A stretch of DNA of 64,000 nucleotides from Candidatus Cloacimonetes bacterium 4572_55 (GTDB lineage: Bacteria > 4572-55), in NCBI GenBank assembly GCA_002084765.1, contig NBMB01000004.1, positions 54,742 through 118,741 on the forward strand, read 5' to 3'. Made by a program: the position numbers and the translations under genes. The notes beneath the pieces are model-generated. The model saw only the letters and a program-made list of their open reading frames with translations, ran no database searches and was not told the origin of the DNA. Positions 54,689 through 64,000 of the stretch are shown one piece after another. Within the stretch, counting starts at the first letter, position 1. Each line of letters begins with the position of its first letter.

Positions 54689-55262
54689 AACGCTTCCGGT
54701 TTATCTGTTCGACACCAGCGGTCTCATAGACTTTGCCCTGAGGCGAACGGCAAACCATGAGGATCTGGTAACGATATTGGAAGAGGAGGGGCAATATCTC
54801 TACCACCCGATCACTCTGGCGGAGTTGGCGCAATATTATCACAAAAAAATCTGGAACCCAAGTTTGCCCGATAAAAAGGTCAAGGAGGGTATAAGCATGC
54901 GTCGTCTTCTTGTCTCCACGCTCTACAATCATTGCAAAAAGAGGGATCCGGAGAAATCACTTCTGTCTGGCAGACTTTTTCTGCCCTGCCCCATCACCTT
55001 CCTGATGTTCAGTCGGGTCGCGCATCAGCGGTCTTGTCCTGAGTATCTCTGTAAATCGGGAGATCGATGCACAGTTGTCTGCAATATGGTCGATCATCTG
55101 ATTCTCGGCGCGGCGGAATATCTGGCAAGCAAAAAGTTTTCAGTTACGTTTGTTTCCGGCGATAAAATGCAGCTCGCTGCCGCTGCCCGTCTGAGAGTCG
55201 GCTGGATTTATTCAAAAGACCCGGGTCGAAAAAATCCGTTTCAGTGGAAAAAATGCCCATAA
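54675..55262 (+). CDS. PIN-domain protein, putative ribonuclease
   Basis: A 195-residue protein with a PIN-like layout: Asp13 in VYLFDTSGLIDFAL, Glu50 in ITLAELAQYY, Asp in NMVDHLILGAAEYLA and Asp in VTFVSGDKMQLAAAA. These four acidic residues are the metal-binding set of PIN nucleases such as VapC. It is longer than VapC (usually 130-140) because of an insertion of about 50 residues that carries several cysteines (CPITFLM, SCPEYLCKSGDRCTVVC). No antitoxin gene lies next to it; the receiver gene takes that position and overlaps it. I infer regulation of the nuclease by the receiver. Confidence 0.75.
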   Translation: MNLIKTLPVYLFDTSGLIDFALRRTANHEDLVTILEEEGQYLYHPITLAELAQYYHKKIWNPSLPDKKVKEGISMRRLLVSTLYNHCKKRDPEKSLLSGRLFLPCPITFLMFSRVAHQRSCPEYLCKSGDRCTVVCNMVDHLILGAAEYLASKKFSVTFVSGDKMQLAAAARLRVGWIYSKDPGRKNPFQWKKCP

Positions 55263-55361
55263 TTTTGTGAACTCTGTGCTTCCCCAAATATCGCTATTTA
55301 AATTTCATTTTACAGCACCCTCCTTTCGATTTCTAAATTTTCGCTATAACACAAATATAAC

Positions 55362-55400
55362 AAAAAAAATCCCGAAGGCTGAAGCCTCCGGGATTTTTTT
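55362..55400. terminator. Two-way terminator between converging operons
   Basis: A run of As, then TCCCG-A-AGGC, loop TGAA, GCCT-CCGGGA and a run of seven Ts. The hairpin has an A-run on one side and a T-run on the other, so it serves both the PIN gene (plus) and the giant secreted gene (minus), whose stop codon is 24 bases away. Confidence 0.9.
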
Positions 55401-55423
55401 CATGCAAGAGATTGCGTGCTTAC

Positions 55424-58400
55424 TTATTTCAGAAGCATCATTCTCTTTGTTGTAGACTCTCCATCTCCAGAGAGCATATAGAAATAGACGCCGCTGGAAG
55501 TTGGCTCGCCATGGTCGTTCAATCCGTTCCAACGCACAGAATGATGTCCTGCGTCTTTCGTGTCGTTTACCAACGTGCGGACGAGCTGTCCTGTCACGCT
55601 GTAGACCATCAGGGTCACTTGCCCGGTCTTCGGTAAAGCGAAGTTGATAACGGTTGAGGGGTTAAAAGGATTCGGGAAATTTTGAGACAGTTCCATCACT
55701 TTGGGAAGCTCTTTCACTGTCAGCGTATAGTCGCTCACACCAGCTTGGATCATCTGGAAATCAGCGTTGATCAGGGTCGCTTTGTTGAATTTCAGCGCGC
55801 TTTCGGTTTCTCCGATTGCACGGAAGACCACTGTCGCAACAGAGCCGTCCGCCTGTACTCCGCCAATAGAGCCGTTCAAACGGGAAATAGTCATCGCGAT
55901 TGCGCCTTCTTTCTCCTGAGTGAGCATCGTGGTCTGATCGTCAGACTTAAGAAGCTCGGTCTGCTCGAGAGAGACGAATTCTAAAGCGGTCGGATCGTAA
56001 GTAATCTCCAAATCCACGCCGAAGAGGTTATCTGCGCCATGGATCATCAGGTCCATGGGGATCAGATCGTTTGGCTCGATATGCTCCACATCGGTATTGA
56101 AAGAGAGTTCCGCTACCAAGTTGCTAACAACAGCGATACCTGATAGTTCTTCCTCTTGACTTGCGGGAAAATCTGGACCCACTTCTCCATATTGGAGAGC
56201 GAACCAGGACAGATCGGTAGAGTTGACCTTATTATCCTCGAACCAGCCTCCTTGCACAGATGCAATATCCGCGTTATCCTCGGAGAAGATATTTTGCGGC
56301 AGGAGCCAGTTAGGGGAAGCCGGATCCGTTTCTGTCGAACCCACTGAACCGAATGCCCAGGAGATACCGATCAAATCAACTCCGTCCACAGTGTTGTTAT
56401 GATTAAAATCGGCTTTATTCCACCACGGGGCAGAGACCGGAACAAATGTAGCGGTAAAAGACGCTATGAATTGGGCTTGCAACGGATCAAGATTTTCGTC
56501 AAAGAAATTACGCTCATCTTGATTAGGAATGATCTGCGATGAGACTTCCTCTTCTGCGAAAATCCGATAGTGAATTGTCGCGAGCAGACCGTCGTCGTCA
56601 ATACCTTCCACACCGCCCAGAAGGGAACTGGCAAATGAGAGGGAACCGTTCGTATTATTGAATGCCCGGATAAAGGATGTGGGATTACCGGAGCTGGTTA
56701 AGAAGTCGCCTTCCACCACGTCCAATATCTCAATATATTCATTATCAAAGTCGAATTCCATAGAATAGCCGAACAGGTTGGCGGCAAATTTGATCATCAC
56801 GTCGATGCTGGCTTCCACAGGTTCTGCGGATTCCAACGTGTCCGCTGCAGGTGAGAAATAGACTTTCAAGCCTGGTTGGACAACTTCATATTCCACATCA
56901 GCCGTTACGGCATTGCCCGCAGCGTCTGTCACTGTGATGGCAAATTCGTATGAACCACCAAGCCAAACAAAACCGTCGTTCACCGTAATATCCAGATCAA
57001 ACGTCCAAGCACCTGCACCGGTGTCATATTGGAAATTCGTGATACCGTATGCAGAAAAACTTTGAGCGTTGTCAACAGTCACGCTGAATGTCTCAAAGTC
57101 GGCTCCGTCTTGGGTGACGACCACCTGGATTCCTTGCATATTGGTATCATTCGCTGGCCAGACCACAGTCACATAGTCGTCAATAACCGACCCATCTGCC
57201 GGGACAAAACCTGCCGCGTCGATGACCGGGAGGGTTCCATCTACTGTATAGGTTCGGCTTACGCTTGCCATGTTACCAGCCCGGTCATAGATCGATGCGG
57301 TCACATCAAAATCACCGTCGGGATTCCAATTGACAGAGGTAAAGTACCATGCCTCTTCGATTGCGTTATAAGCGATGTCCTGGACACCGATGGTCTCGCC
57401 TTCGTCAAACCAGATATTGTCAACCGGGGCGTCAACCGGGGCTTCGAATTCATAGTCATTGCCCACGGTCACATTGAGACGATCCTGATTTAGGTCGCTC
57501 GCGGGTAACACAAAGGTTTCGTTAGGCTTGATCACCGCGGCAGTCGGAGCCAAAAAGCTGGTTGCGACAGTCGGTAGCGTGTTATCAACTGTGAAGGCAG
57601 CCTGATAAAGCTCTCCGGCATTGTCCGCAGCGTCTATGCCTTGAGCGGAAAAAGCGTATGCGCCATCTGACCAGATCAGGTCACGAATCTGATTTATCGA
57701 TTCGATCTTATCGCTTCCTGCATTGGAGAAAAGACCGTCTGTCTCTTTGACATTGTCAAGTCCCAGGGACAGTTCGGCGGGTCTCGGAGCCGATGAACGG
57801 CTTGAGAGCGGAACTTCCTCGGTTTCCAACAGTGTGTTCAGAGTCGCGACCATTGCCCCTTGCTCCGCGTCATAATAGAGCGATACGCCCCACTCGTCTG
57901 CGTCGCCGGGCTCTGTCACACTGGTCATAATACGATACGCCGGTGTAATCGCCGTCATATCAGACTCTTCGAATTGAAGATAGAATTGGTTCAGATTTTC
58001 ATCTGTGACTGGAAACAGAACATCCATGATCCCTTTGACATGAGCACCGGCAGCCGGCTGAATATTGGCTGTGTCCACGACAGGGTCAATATCGTCGGCA
58101 AACAGCGTCAAAGCTCTGTCAATAAAGGTTTGGAAATCTGTGAGACTTGCACCAGAAACAGAAGCGGAGGAGAATCCCAAATAGATTGCCTCAGCAACGG
58201 AACCCTCTTCCTCAACGCTGAACTTACCGCCAACAGCCAAAGGATTCCCTGTGGTACCGCCGGTGAAATAGATGTATTGCGCAAGACCGGAGAGAGTCAA
58301 TCCAGCGGGAGCCGCGTCCAACTCAAGTGTGAGATCGCGAGTCACATAGCTGGTATAATCGTCCTGCACAACCGTTCCGACAGCTTGTTCCGCAGCATCT

Positions 58401-61400
58401 CCCGGGGCAAACCCGGAGACTGAAACATGACTGTAATAGGAAGGCACAACAGTTACGTTCTGGGCAAACTGGAGCATGTCGCCGCCGTCTGTCAAGAATG
58501 CCTCAATTTGCGCGTCATACGCGCTGATATCGATAGCATTGACGCCCGCGTCCCAAATAATCAGGTCAAAACCGGTCAGATTCACCATGTCGAATCCACC
58601 GTATTGGTTTATATTCCATGAGCTATAGGCAACGTCCGCTGCTCCCAACGCGTCTAACAGGTTGGTGTTACGCGCCGTGCCTTGAGTAGCGTCCACCACG
58701 AAAGTAGAGGAGCTATGCACGCTTGGAACGGTTCCGGTCGCTACGTCGGACATATTACTTTCCGTATCGCGAACCTCTACGTCGTCATAAACAGCGGAGA
58801 CGCGATAGGAGTAGGTCTCCCCTATTGTAACATTTTGATCAATAAAAGCGGTCATGTTAGCATCCAATACAGCACCAACGCTGTATTGGGCACCGTCCTG
58901 TTCCATTCTCCATATCTTATAATTGACCAATCCTTCACGAACCGCGGGAGCGGTCCAGGTCACAACCAGAAGCTCAGCGAACTCGTCGCTCACGCCGCTG
59001 ATGGTGGGTGCTACGTCGCTGGACGCGTTGGGAGCGTCCGGAGTGGGAGTCACATATTGGTATCCATCCGGGATTGGTATCTCATTGGCAAATTCGCCCA
59101 AAAGCACCAGATCACCGTCGGGTATCAAGCCCATTGCGTTCCCTTCCGGAGGTTCTGCTGCCCAGCCCATTTGGAAGACGCGCTCGCCGTCGGCATTGAA
59201 AAGATAGATGTTATCCGCTGCGGCGTTCAGCATATCCACGGGATAATCTTCGCCTTGTAGCGTCAAAAATCCACCTGGAGCCACAGTTTCCCGCGCTTCG
59301 ATCGGCACGGTGTATATGTCGTTGGCGAGAATCATCCATCCGCTCAGGTCTACGTCTGCGTCGCCGTTATTATACAGCTCAATAAAAGGAGCGTCCGCGA
59401 TGAAGGTTTCGTTTACGACAATAGTCGATCCGCCGAGATTGGCGGCGGCACCGCTGTTCTCAGCATCGGGTGTAGAAGCCACCAGGTTAAAGTCCACGGC
59501 GCAGTTCCCGGTAATCTCTCCATCGGGAATACGAGAGCAACTCAGATCGCCTGCCGGAGCTGGACCCGGTCCAGAGGTTCCGTATGCGACAAATCCAATT
59601 ATCATCGGTTCTGCCCGATCATCGGACAATGCGACAAAAGCACCTTCTGTAGGCAGATTTATGTCGGTATCTAACAGGAGATAATCGCCAGAGTTGATAA
59701 CAACTCCGTCGCCAAAAACAAACGATCCTGTTCCCCAATCTAATGTCCAGTTGGATAGGTCGGCAATGACTGGAGTTGTGTTATAGAGTTCGATCCAGCC
59801 CTCTTCGCCGGTCACAAACTCATTGATGAGCACATCATCCTCAAAGGGACCTTCCGCATGACGCACGCGACCCGTGATCGGATCCGCATAGAAACGCACG
59901 CTGATATTGTCCTCCACACTGAAGGTGATCGGCGTCGCTGTCTGCGTCAGACCATAGAGACCCATTTGATATTCATAATCGTCGGCAGTCGCGATCACAT
60001 AATAGGTGAAATTTCCGCCGGTTTCAAAGAAGTAGGTGGCTTGGTATGCGCCGTCTTCCTCTTGGGTATCCATCGGAATTTCGGCGCGAGCCTCCCAATC
60101 TCCGTTGAGAGTGAAGGTTTTGTCCATGCCGCCAAACACAGTGTCATACGCGTAATGGGCTTCAGGAATCCAGTCGCTGCCGTCGCCCAGGCTGACAAAG
60201 GTGATTGTCACATCGTTACCCGCGCCAAACAGGATCGGAATCGCGCCATCAGTGGGATATGCAAAATTCGCATTTCCATTGGGAACGACCTGATAGCCAG
60301 GACCCCAATCGAAATTTTCATTCGTGGTAACGCTCAATTGATGCACGCCATTGCCAATTGTGTTGAAACTGGTCAGCATATCATCGGTCGAGAAATCAAG
60401 CGCGCCGATCAATTCGCTTTCAACGGAGCCATATAGGTTGAACGGAATAACGGTTGCTCTGATACGACCTTTGTTGGCGTCGATCTCGAAACGGACGCGA
60501 TCGCCCGGATCTGCAGAAAAAGCCAAATTGTTCGCTGAGCCGTCGCTGGTATAACCAGCGGTTCCGATCTGGAAGTCCAGACTATTATCGCGAGCCGCTC
60601 GGAAGACCAGACCCGCGTCAATATCGTCCTGGCTAATAGTCCGTTCGTAGGCAAAGAAACCGTCGCCCGTATGAACGGCTTGGGTCTCGGTTGAAGCGGA
60701 ATTGTCGCCCTGCCAGGGACCGATAATTGTCCAGGTGTCGGCTTGGGGATTCATGGTGCTGTCCCACACATAGTTGACGCTCGGCGTCCAAAAAGTATCA
60801 TATTGTTTGCTCAAATAGAATGTGACCTCTTCGGATGACTCAAAAGCAATACGAATCGGATTTGCGACAGGAATTGCGCTTCCCACATTGCCGCTAACCA
60901 GCAAGATCTGGTACCCGCCGAGTGGGGTCTGGTCTTGCCAATCGTAATACTGCTGAGCGGTGTGGGTCAAAGTCCAGATCCCGTCGCCGTTATCATCAGT
61001 GAACATCGTAGCTTCATCGTTCGGGTCAAAATTGGCTCCGCCGCCTATAGCCGTTTCCAGATCGCCGTATAGATTTGGCGGAGGTTCGTAAACGGAAAGA
61101 TCGTCAAAATACCAGCCTGGGTATTGGTTGACAGAACCGTCGCTGCCAAAATAAAAAGCGAACATGAATTCGTTGCCAATGTAAGGCGCTAAGCTGATCT
61201 CGACGTCTTGCCATCCCTCGCTGTCAGAGGTAAAGCCGGGCGTGCCAAGGGCGTAAATATAATCATCGGGATAGCCAAAGCTTACTTCGTCAGTGGGGTC
61301 AATTGGCAACACATTCCAAGTAGCTCCAAGATCGATAGAGTATAAGATCACGCCGCCGTCCCAACTACTTTCTATGAGATACCAGTGTCGGAAACTTAGT

Positions 61401-64000
61401 ATCGGGTCCACAGAACTGCGCAAATCGAGCGCGAAGGGAGTCTCTAAAACCGCCCGAGCATTATTGTAATACCCTCCGAAATCTCCAGACGTATGATCAT
61501 AGTTGTTTGCCAGACCGATACCCCATACGTTTTCGCCAGACGGGGCAACCTGGGGACCATATTCGCTACCGCCCAATCGACCCCATTCCCAGAGACCGTT
61601 CGGGAAGTCGGGATTATTTCCCACATTGACAAACGCGTTCAGATTCCCGTTGTCTTCCTCAAAATCAGAGAAATAGGGCAGTTGCATACCCCACCTGATC
61701 ACGAAATCATAGAGGAAAGAGAACCCGGTATTTCCTATAATATCCGCCGCGGTGACATAATATTGGACAGTAGTTCCGACGACCTGACCCGGAATATCCG
61801 CGGTGAATGTCGCGGCTTCGTCTCGGACATCAATAGCTGTCATAAGGATCGAGTTATACGTCTCGCCTTGATCAATCGAATAATGGAGGTATACTTCATT
61901 ATAGTCAATCAAGCCGTTGTCATCGACCGAAGCTTCAACCGGATAGGGTCCCTGGGTGTCCGTTGTCGGTATGAGGGGATTATCGATAGCGACAAGGGGC
62001 GCAGTGCGATCACGTGGGGTCGCGCTCACCTCATTTGTGGGTGCGCTCACACCCTGAACCTCATATTCAGCCGAGACTAGGTAGAAGTAGGTCTGATCGT
62101 TCTCCACCTCTAAGTCCACATAATTCGTGTTGGTGGTGGTGGCGAACACCGGTAATGTGAGGTAATCTATGCCGGGTTCTGTTGCGCGATAGATATCATA
62201 CCAGAAATTTTCCACCCGATTGCGAGCAGTCATTGTGATGCCGTCATCGCTGGAAAGGACCATTGGATCAGCTATCAAGCCCTTTTCCATGAGTCCTTGA
62301 ATGCGATCAATTCTCATCTCGCTACGGACCGCGTCCGTCGCATGACCGGTTGTGGGTTCCAATTCGACGATGCCTCGTCCATCGCCATAATCGACCAACG
62401 CGCGGAACATCAGGTCCCTGCCGAGATAGTCGGGATAAATCTGACCCATTTCTGGAAAACTCGTCCACGATCCGCCAAGTTCATCGTTAAAGAAAAACCA
62501 TGAATTGCCACGAACCGGAGAAGTTTCATCGACAGAACTCCAGTTAAAACCATCCTCGCCATTGGTGACGCCCATAAAGAAATCGCCTGCGCCAAAATCT
62601 GTCGGGGAAGCGGCGTCAAAAGGAACAGTGAGGTCCACATCAACAAAAGAGCCGACGTCTCCAGCTTCCGGCGTCATCGCTATAGGAGCCATGAACTCTT
62701 CAGCCGGAGTTCCTGCATGACTGCCGCCCCACAGATGAATATTCCATTCCACATAATGATCCTCTAAACTCGCGCCGTCTGAGTCCCGACCAAAAGCGGG
62801 GTCCGCAAAAAATCGGAAGCCCACCACAGTCACCGGGTATGAAAGCGGGATGAATCGGACAGCAGTTCCACTGCCGACCGAAGAGGCTGCCACGCCATTT
62901 TCCCGACTGCCGTCGTCATAGGCAATCTCAGTATATACGTTGTCACCTGGGCAGGCAGGCATCCATGCCAATTCGACCTGGGATTCAAAACCGTCGCCTG
63001 CAACCAAATTACTCGGCGAGGGCGCGTAGCCGGTAATGGTCAAGTTTCCAAGTTGGGCAAAATCGAATCCATTTGCGGATCCGTCAAGGTCGGCGTAAAC
63101 CCATAGTCCTTGGAGATCGTCTTCCTCAAGTCTAAATCGAAAACTGTAATCATAAGAGCCGGGCATACACTGCGGATCTATGGTATAGGAATAAATATCG
63201 CCGTCGGTATCGCCGGTATCGCCGACATATCCCGCGTCAACCCATGTCCATTCGTCTAATGTCAAGCCCACGTCGCCATAACCGAATTGCGCGTCAATCC
63301 CTTGTCCTTGTCCTGAGGCATCGGTTAATCCGCCATGGAACACGCTGCCAAATATCTCAGGAATCGCTTCGCCGTTTGTGACTTCGATCTCCTCGGGTGA
63401 ATCGAGAAAACTGTTGTCTAGCTGCGGAAGAAATTCTCCCCACAATGAAGCGTTATAATTATGTTCCAATTGGTCAGCAGAGGATGAATAAGGTGCTACG
63501 ATAAACCAATAATTGCCAGGAATAAGCCCACCTGTAACAAGCGCTTCGCCTTCACCTTCGCCATTATCTCCAGCAAAAGTAGTAATAGACATGTCTTCAT
63601 TTCCAACCCAAATTGACGGGTCTCCACAGTTCACATCCACAGACGCGTAGATAATCATTGGCTCGGTCAGGGTAAAGTTAAACCAATCCATGTCTCTCGT
63701 CTCATCGGCGGCCCAATATGTACCTGTGATTAGGGTCGGAGCAGCTTCAGAGCCGACATTGCGTGGATCATACTCGACAGGGTCTGAGTTATTTCCTCCA
63801 TTAGGCTCGACTTCAGGATCGCCGATCGGATCAATATCCGCGCAAGAAATAATTTCCTCCACGAGCAATGTGTACTCACCAGAGGCACTACTGTACCCAT
63901 CAACTACGACATAATACGTGCCGGCATCAATTGCGAGTGACCCAATAAATGATACATAGCTACCGCACGGATCACCTGTATGATAGTCATCATTACAAGC
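55424..64000 (-). CDS. Giant secreted multidomain protein (partial, 5' end outside window)
   Basis: The frame is open from 55424 to the window end, at least 2858 residues; the start is missing. From N to C one sees a pre-peptidase-like beta domain (CNDDYHTGDPC ... GTYYVVVDGY), Ig/fibronectin-like modules, a MAM/jelly-roll-like part (DPILSFRHWYLIESSWDGGV, about 61400), starch-binding-like modules, two lamin-tail domains (about 59800 and 59400), more Ig-like modules, a cohesin-like domain (about 56870-56430), a dockerin-like EF-hand segment (DFNHNNTVDGVDLIGISWAF, about 56410), a second cohesin-like domain (about 56130-55740) and a type A sorting domain (NFPNPFNPSTVINFAL ... SSGVYFYMLSGD). It is a surface or released protein, perhaps an adhesin or a polymer-binding scaffold. 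No catalytic site is evident. Confidence 0.92.
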   Translation of the reverse strand, partial: ACNDDYHTGDPCGSYVSFIGSLAIDAGTYYVVVDGYSSASGEYTLLVEEIISCADIDPIGDPEVEPNGGNNSDPVEYDPRNVGSEAAPTLITGTYWAADETRDMDWFNFTLTEPMIIYASVDVNCGDPSIWVGNEDMSITTFAGDNGEGEGEALVTGGLIPGNYWFIVAPYSSSADQLEHNYNASLWGEFLPQLDNSFLDSPEEIEVTNGEAIPEIFGSVFHGGLTDASGQGQGIDAQFGYGDVGLTLDEWTWVDAGYVGDTGDTDGDIYSYTIDPQCMPGSYDYSFRFRLEEDDLQGLWVYADLDGSANGFDFAQLGNLTITGYAPSPSNLVAGDGFESQVELAWMPACPGDNVYTEIAYDDGSRENGVAASSVGSGTAVRFIPLSYPVTVVGFRFFADPAFGRDSDGASLEDHYVEWNIHLWGGSHAGTPAEEFMAPIAMTPEAGDVGSFVDVDLTVPFDAASPTDFGAGDFFMGVTNGEDGFNWSSVDETSPVRGNSWFFFNDELGGSWTSFPEMGQIYPDYLGRDLMFRALVDYGDGRGIVELEPTTGHATDAVRSEMRIDRIQGLMEKGLIADPMVLSSDDGITMTARNRVENFWYDIYRATEPGIDYLTLPVFATTTNTNYVDLEVENDQTYFYLVSAEYEVQGVSAPTNEVSATPRDRTAPLVAIDNPLIPTTDTQGPYPVEASVDDNGLIDYNEVYLHYSIDQGETYNSILMTAIDVRDEAATFTADIPGQVVGTTVQYYVTAADIIGNTGFSFLYDFVIRWGMQLPYFSDFEEDNGNLNAFVNVGNNPDFPNGLWEWGRLGGSEYGPQVAPSGENVWGIGLANNYDHTSGDFGGYYNNARAVLETPFALDLRSSVDPILSFRHWYLIESSWDGGVILYSIDLGATWNVLPIDPTDEVSFGYPDDYIYALGTPGFTSDSEGWQDVEISLAPYIGNEFMFAFYFGSDGSVNQYPGWYFDDLSVYEPPPNLYGDLETAIGGGANFDPNDEATMFTDDNGDGIWTLTHTAQQYYDWQDQTPLGGYQILLVSGNVGSAIPVANPIRIAFESSEEVTFYLSKQYDTFWTPSVNYVWDSTMNPQADTWTIIGPWQGDNSASTETQAVHTGDGFFAYERTISQDDIDAGLVFRAARDNSLDFQIGTAGYTSDGSANNLAFSADPGDRVRFEIDANKGRIRATVIPFNLYGSVESELIGALDFSTDDMLTSFNTIGNGVHQLSVTTNENFDWGPGYQVVPNGNANFAYPTDGAIPILFGAGNDVTITFVSLGDGSDWIPEAHYAYDTVFGGMDKTFTLNGDWEARAEIPMDTQEEDGAYQATYFFETGGNFTYYVIATADDYEYQMGLYGLTQTATPITFSVEDNISVRFYADPITGRVRHAEGPFEDDVLINEFVTGEEGWIELYNTTPVIADLSNWTLDWGTGSFVFGDGVVINSGDYLLLDTDINLPTEGAFVALSDDRAEPMIIGFVAYGTSGPGPAPAGDLSCSRIPDGEITGNCAVDFNLVASTPDAENSGAAANLGGSTIVVNETFIADAPFIELYNNGDADVDLSGWMILANDIYTVPIEARETVAPGGFLTLQGEDYPVDMLNAAADNIYLFNADGERVFQMGWAAEPPEGNAMGLIPDGDLVLLGEFANEIPIPDGYQYVTPTPDAPNASSDVAPTISGVSDEFAELLVVTWTAPAVREGLVNYKIWRMEQDGAQYSVGAVLDANMTAFIDQNVTIGETYSYRVSAVYDDVEVRDTESNMSDVATGTVPSVHSSSTFVVDATQGTARNTNLLDALGAADVAYSSWNINQYGGFDMVNLTGFDLIIWDAGVNAIDISAYDAQIEAFLTDGGDMLQFAQNVTVVPSYYSHVSVSGFAPGDAAEQAVGTVVQDDYTSYVTRDLTLELDAAPAGLTLSGLAQYIYFTGGTTGNPLAVGGKFSVEEEGSVAEAIYLGFSSASVSGASLTDFQTFIDRALTLFADDIDPVVDTANIQPAAGAHVKGIMDVLFPVTDENLNQFYLQFEESDMTAITPAYRIMTSVTEPGDADEWGVSLYYDAEQGAMVATLNTLLETEEVPLSSRSSAPRPAELSLGLDNVKETDGLFSNAGSDKIESINQIRDLIWSDGAYAFSAQGIDAADNAGELYQAAFTVDNTLPTVATSFLAPTAAVIKPNETFVLPASDLNQDRLNVTVGNDYEFEAPVDAPVDNIWFDEGETIGVQDIAYNAIEEAWYFTSVNWNPDGDFDVTASIYDRAGNMASVSRTYTVDGTLPVIDAAGFVPADGSVIDDYVTVVWPANDTNMQGIQVVVTQDGADFETFSVTVDNAQSFSAYGITNFQYDTGAGAWTFDLDITVNDGFVWLGGSYEFAITVTDAAGNAVTADVEYEVVQPGLKVYFSPAADTLESAEPVEASIDVMIKFAANLFGYSMEFDFDNEYIEILDVVEGDFLTSSGNPTSFIRAFNNTNGSLSFASSLLGGVEGIDDDGLLATIHYRIFAEEEVSSQIIPNQDERNFFDENLDPLQAQFIASFTATFVPVSAPWWNKADFNHNNTVDGVDLIGISWAFGSVGSTETDPASPNWLLPQNIFSEDNADIASVQGGWFEDNKVNSTDLSWFALQYGEVGPDFPASQEEELSGIAVVSNLVAELSFNTDVEHIEPNDLIPMDLMIHGADNLFGVDLEITYDPTALEFVSLEQTELLKSDDQTTMLTQEKEGAIAMTISRLNGSIGGVQADGSVATVVFRAIGETESALKFNKATLINADFQMIQAGVSDYTLTVKELPKVMELSQNFPNPFNPSTVINFALPKTGQVTLMVYSVTGQLVRTLVNDTKDAGHHSVRWNGLNDHGEPTSSGVYFYMLSGDGESTTKRMMLLK

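Noticed and set aside
57860-60436. Several plus-strand open frames of 150-200 codons opposite the giant secreted gene (also at 57029-57493 and 61493-62080)
   Set aside because: They lie fully antisense to a gene with clear domains, show no family features and have no ribosome-binding sites. They arise from the codon use of the real gene.
1-64000. tRNA or rRNA genes
   Set aside because: I looked through the intergenic stretches by eye and found no cloverleaf with a T-loop motif and no rRNA blocks. A covariance-model search could still find one.

Overview
The window comes from a Gram-negative, lipid A-making bacterium, most likely a lineage of the FCB superphylum or a nearby candidate phylum. 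Evidence: four secreted proteins end in the 'PNPFNP ... GQLV ... SGVYFY ... K' type A sorting domain of type IX secretion; there is a GWxTD protein, a bacillithiol enzyme (BshC), BamD, LpxH, a PilMNOPQ pilus set and bacterial alpha-subunit glycyl-tRNA synthetase. TGA is an ordinary stop codon (for example in bshC and at the end of the phosphohexomutase gene). I cannot name the phylum from this sequence alone.

Layout. 1-4110 (minus strand): small stress and metabolic genes (RRM protein, rubredoxin-rubrerythrin, MdaB-like flavoprotein, glycosyltransferase, a small GspF/PilC-like protein). 4592-7744 (plus): bamD, a TPR membrane protein, ssb and a DUF1573 protein whose first motif cysteine is an in-frame TGA, probably selenocysteine. 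7872-16514 (plus): bshC, a PD-(D/E)XK-like protein, phosphohexomutase, a GWxTD protein and nuoI-J-K-L. 16657-22323 (plus): pgeF, glyQ, a TonB-like protein, a gene fragment fused to a dispersed repeat, and lpxH. 37170-22339 (minus): one long tightly packed run of gyrA, a giant unknown helical protein, DUF1257, DUF2997, a TPR/zinc-ribbon membrane protein, a DUF4388 protein and an ABC transporter whose permease is broken. 38255-37339: a broken Gfo/Idh/MocA oxidoreductase. 43351-38344 (minus): the pilMNOPQ operon with a clear promoter and terminator. 43711-49272 (plus): a consensus promoter with a short terminated leader, a methyltransferase, three secreted sorting-domain proteins and a FlaR-like kinase, with tandem and dispersed repeats between them. 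49442-51620: a HisD-like protein lacking catalytic residues, and an HU protein. 51984-55262: a PPR-histidine kinase, a receiver protein and a PIN-domain protein. 55424 to the window end (minus): a giant secreted multidomain protein, cut by the window edge.

The strongest candidates for undescribed biology are the PPR-kinase/receiver/PIN operon at 51984-55262, which looks like a two-component pathway with an RNA-binding sensor and a nuclease output, and the DUF1573 selenoprotein at 6692. Next come the gyrA-linked DUF1257/DUF2997/giant-protein operon and the catalytically degenerate HisD paralog. Two kinds of intergenic repeat (a 'CGCAGATTA'-rich type and a 98-99 base element in opposite orientations about 31 kb apart) mark places where genes have been truncated or duplicated.
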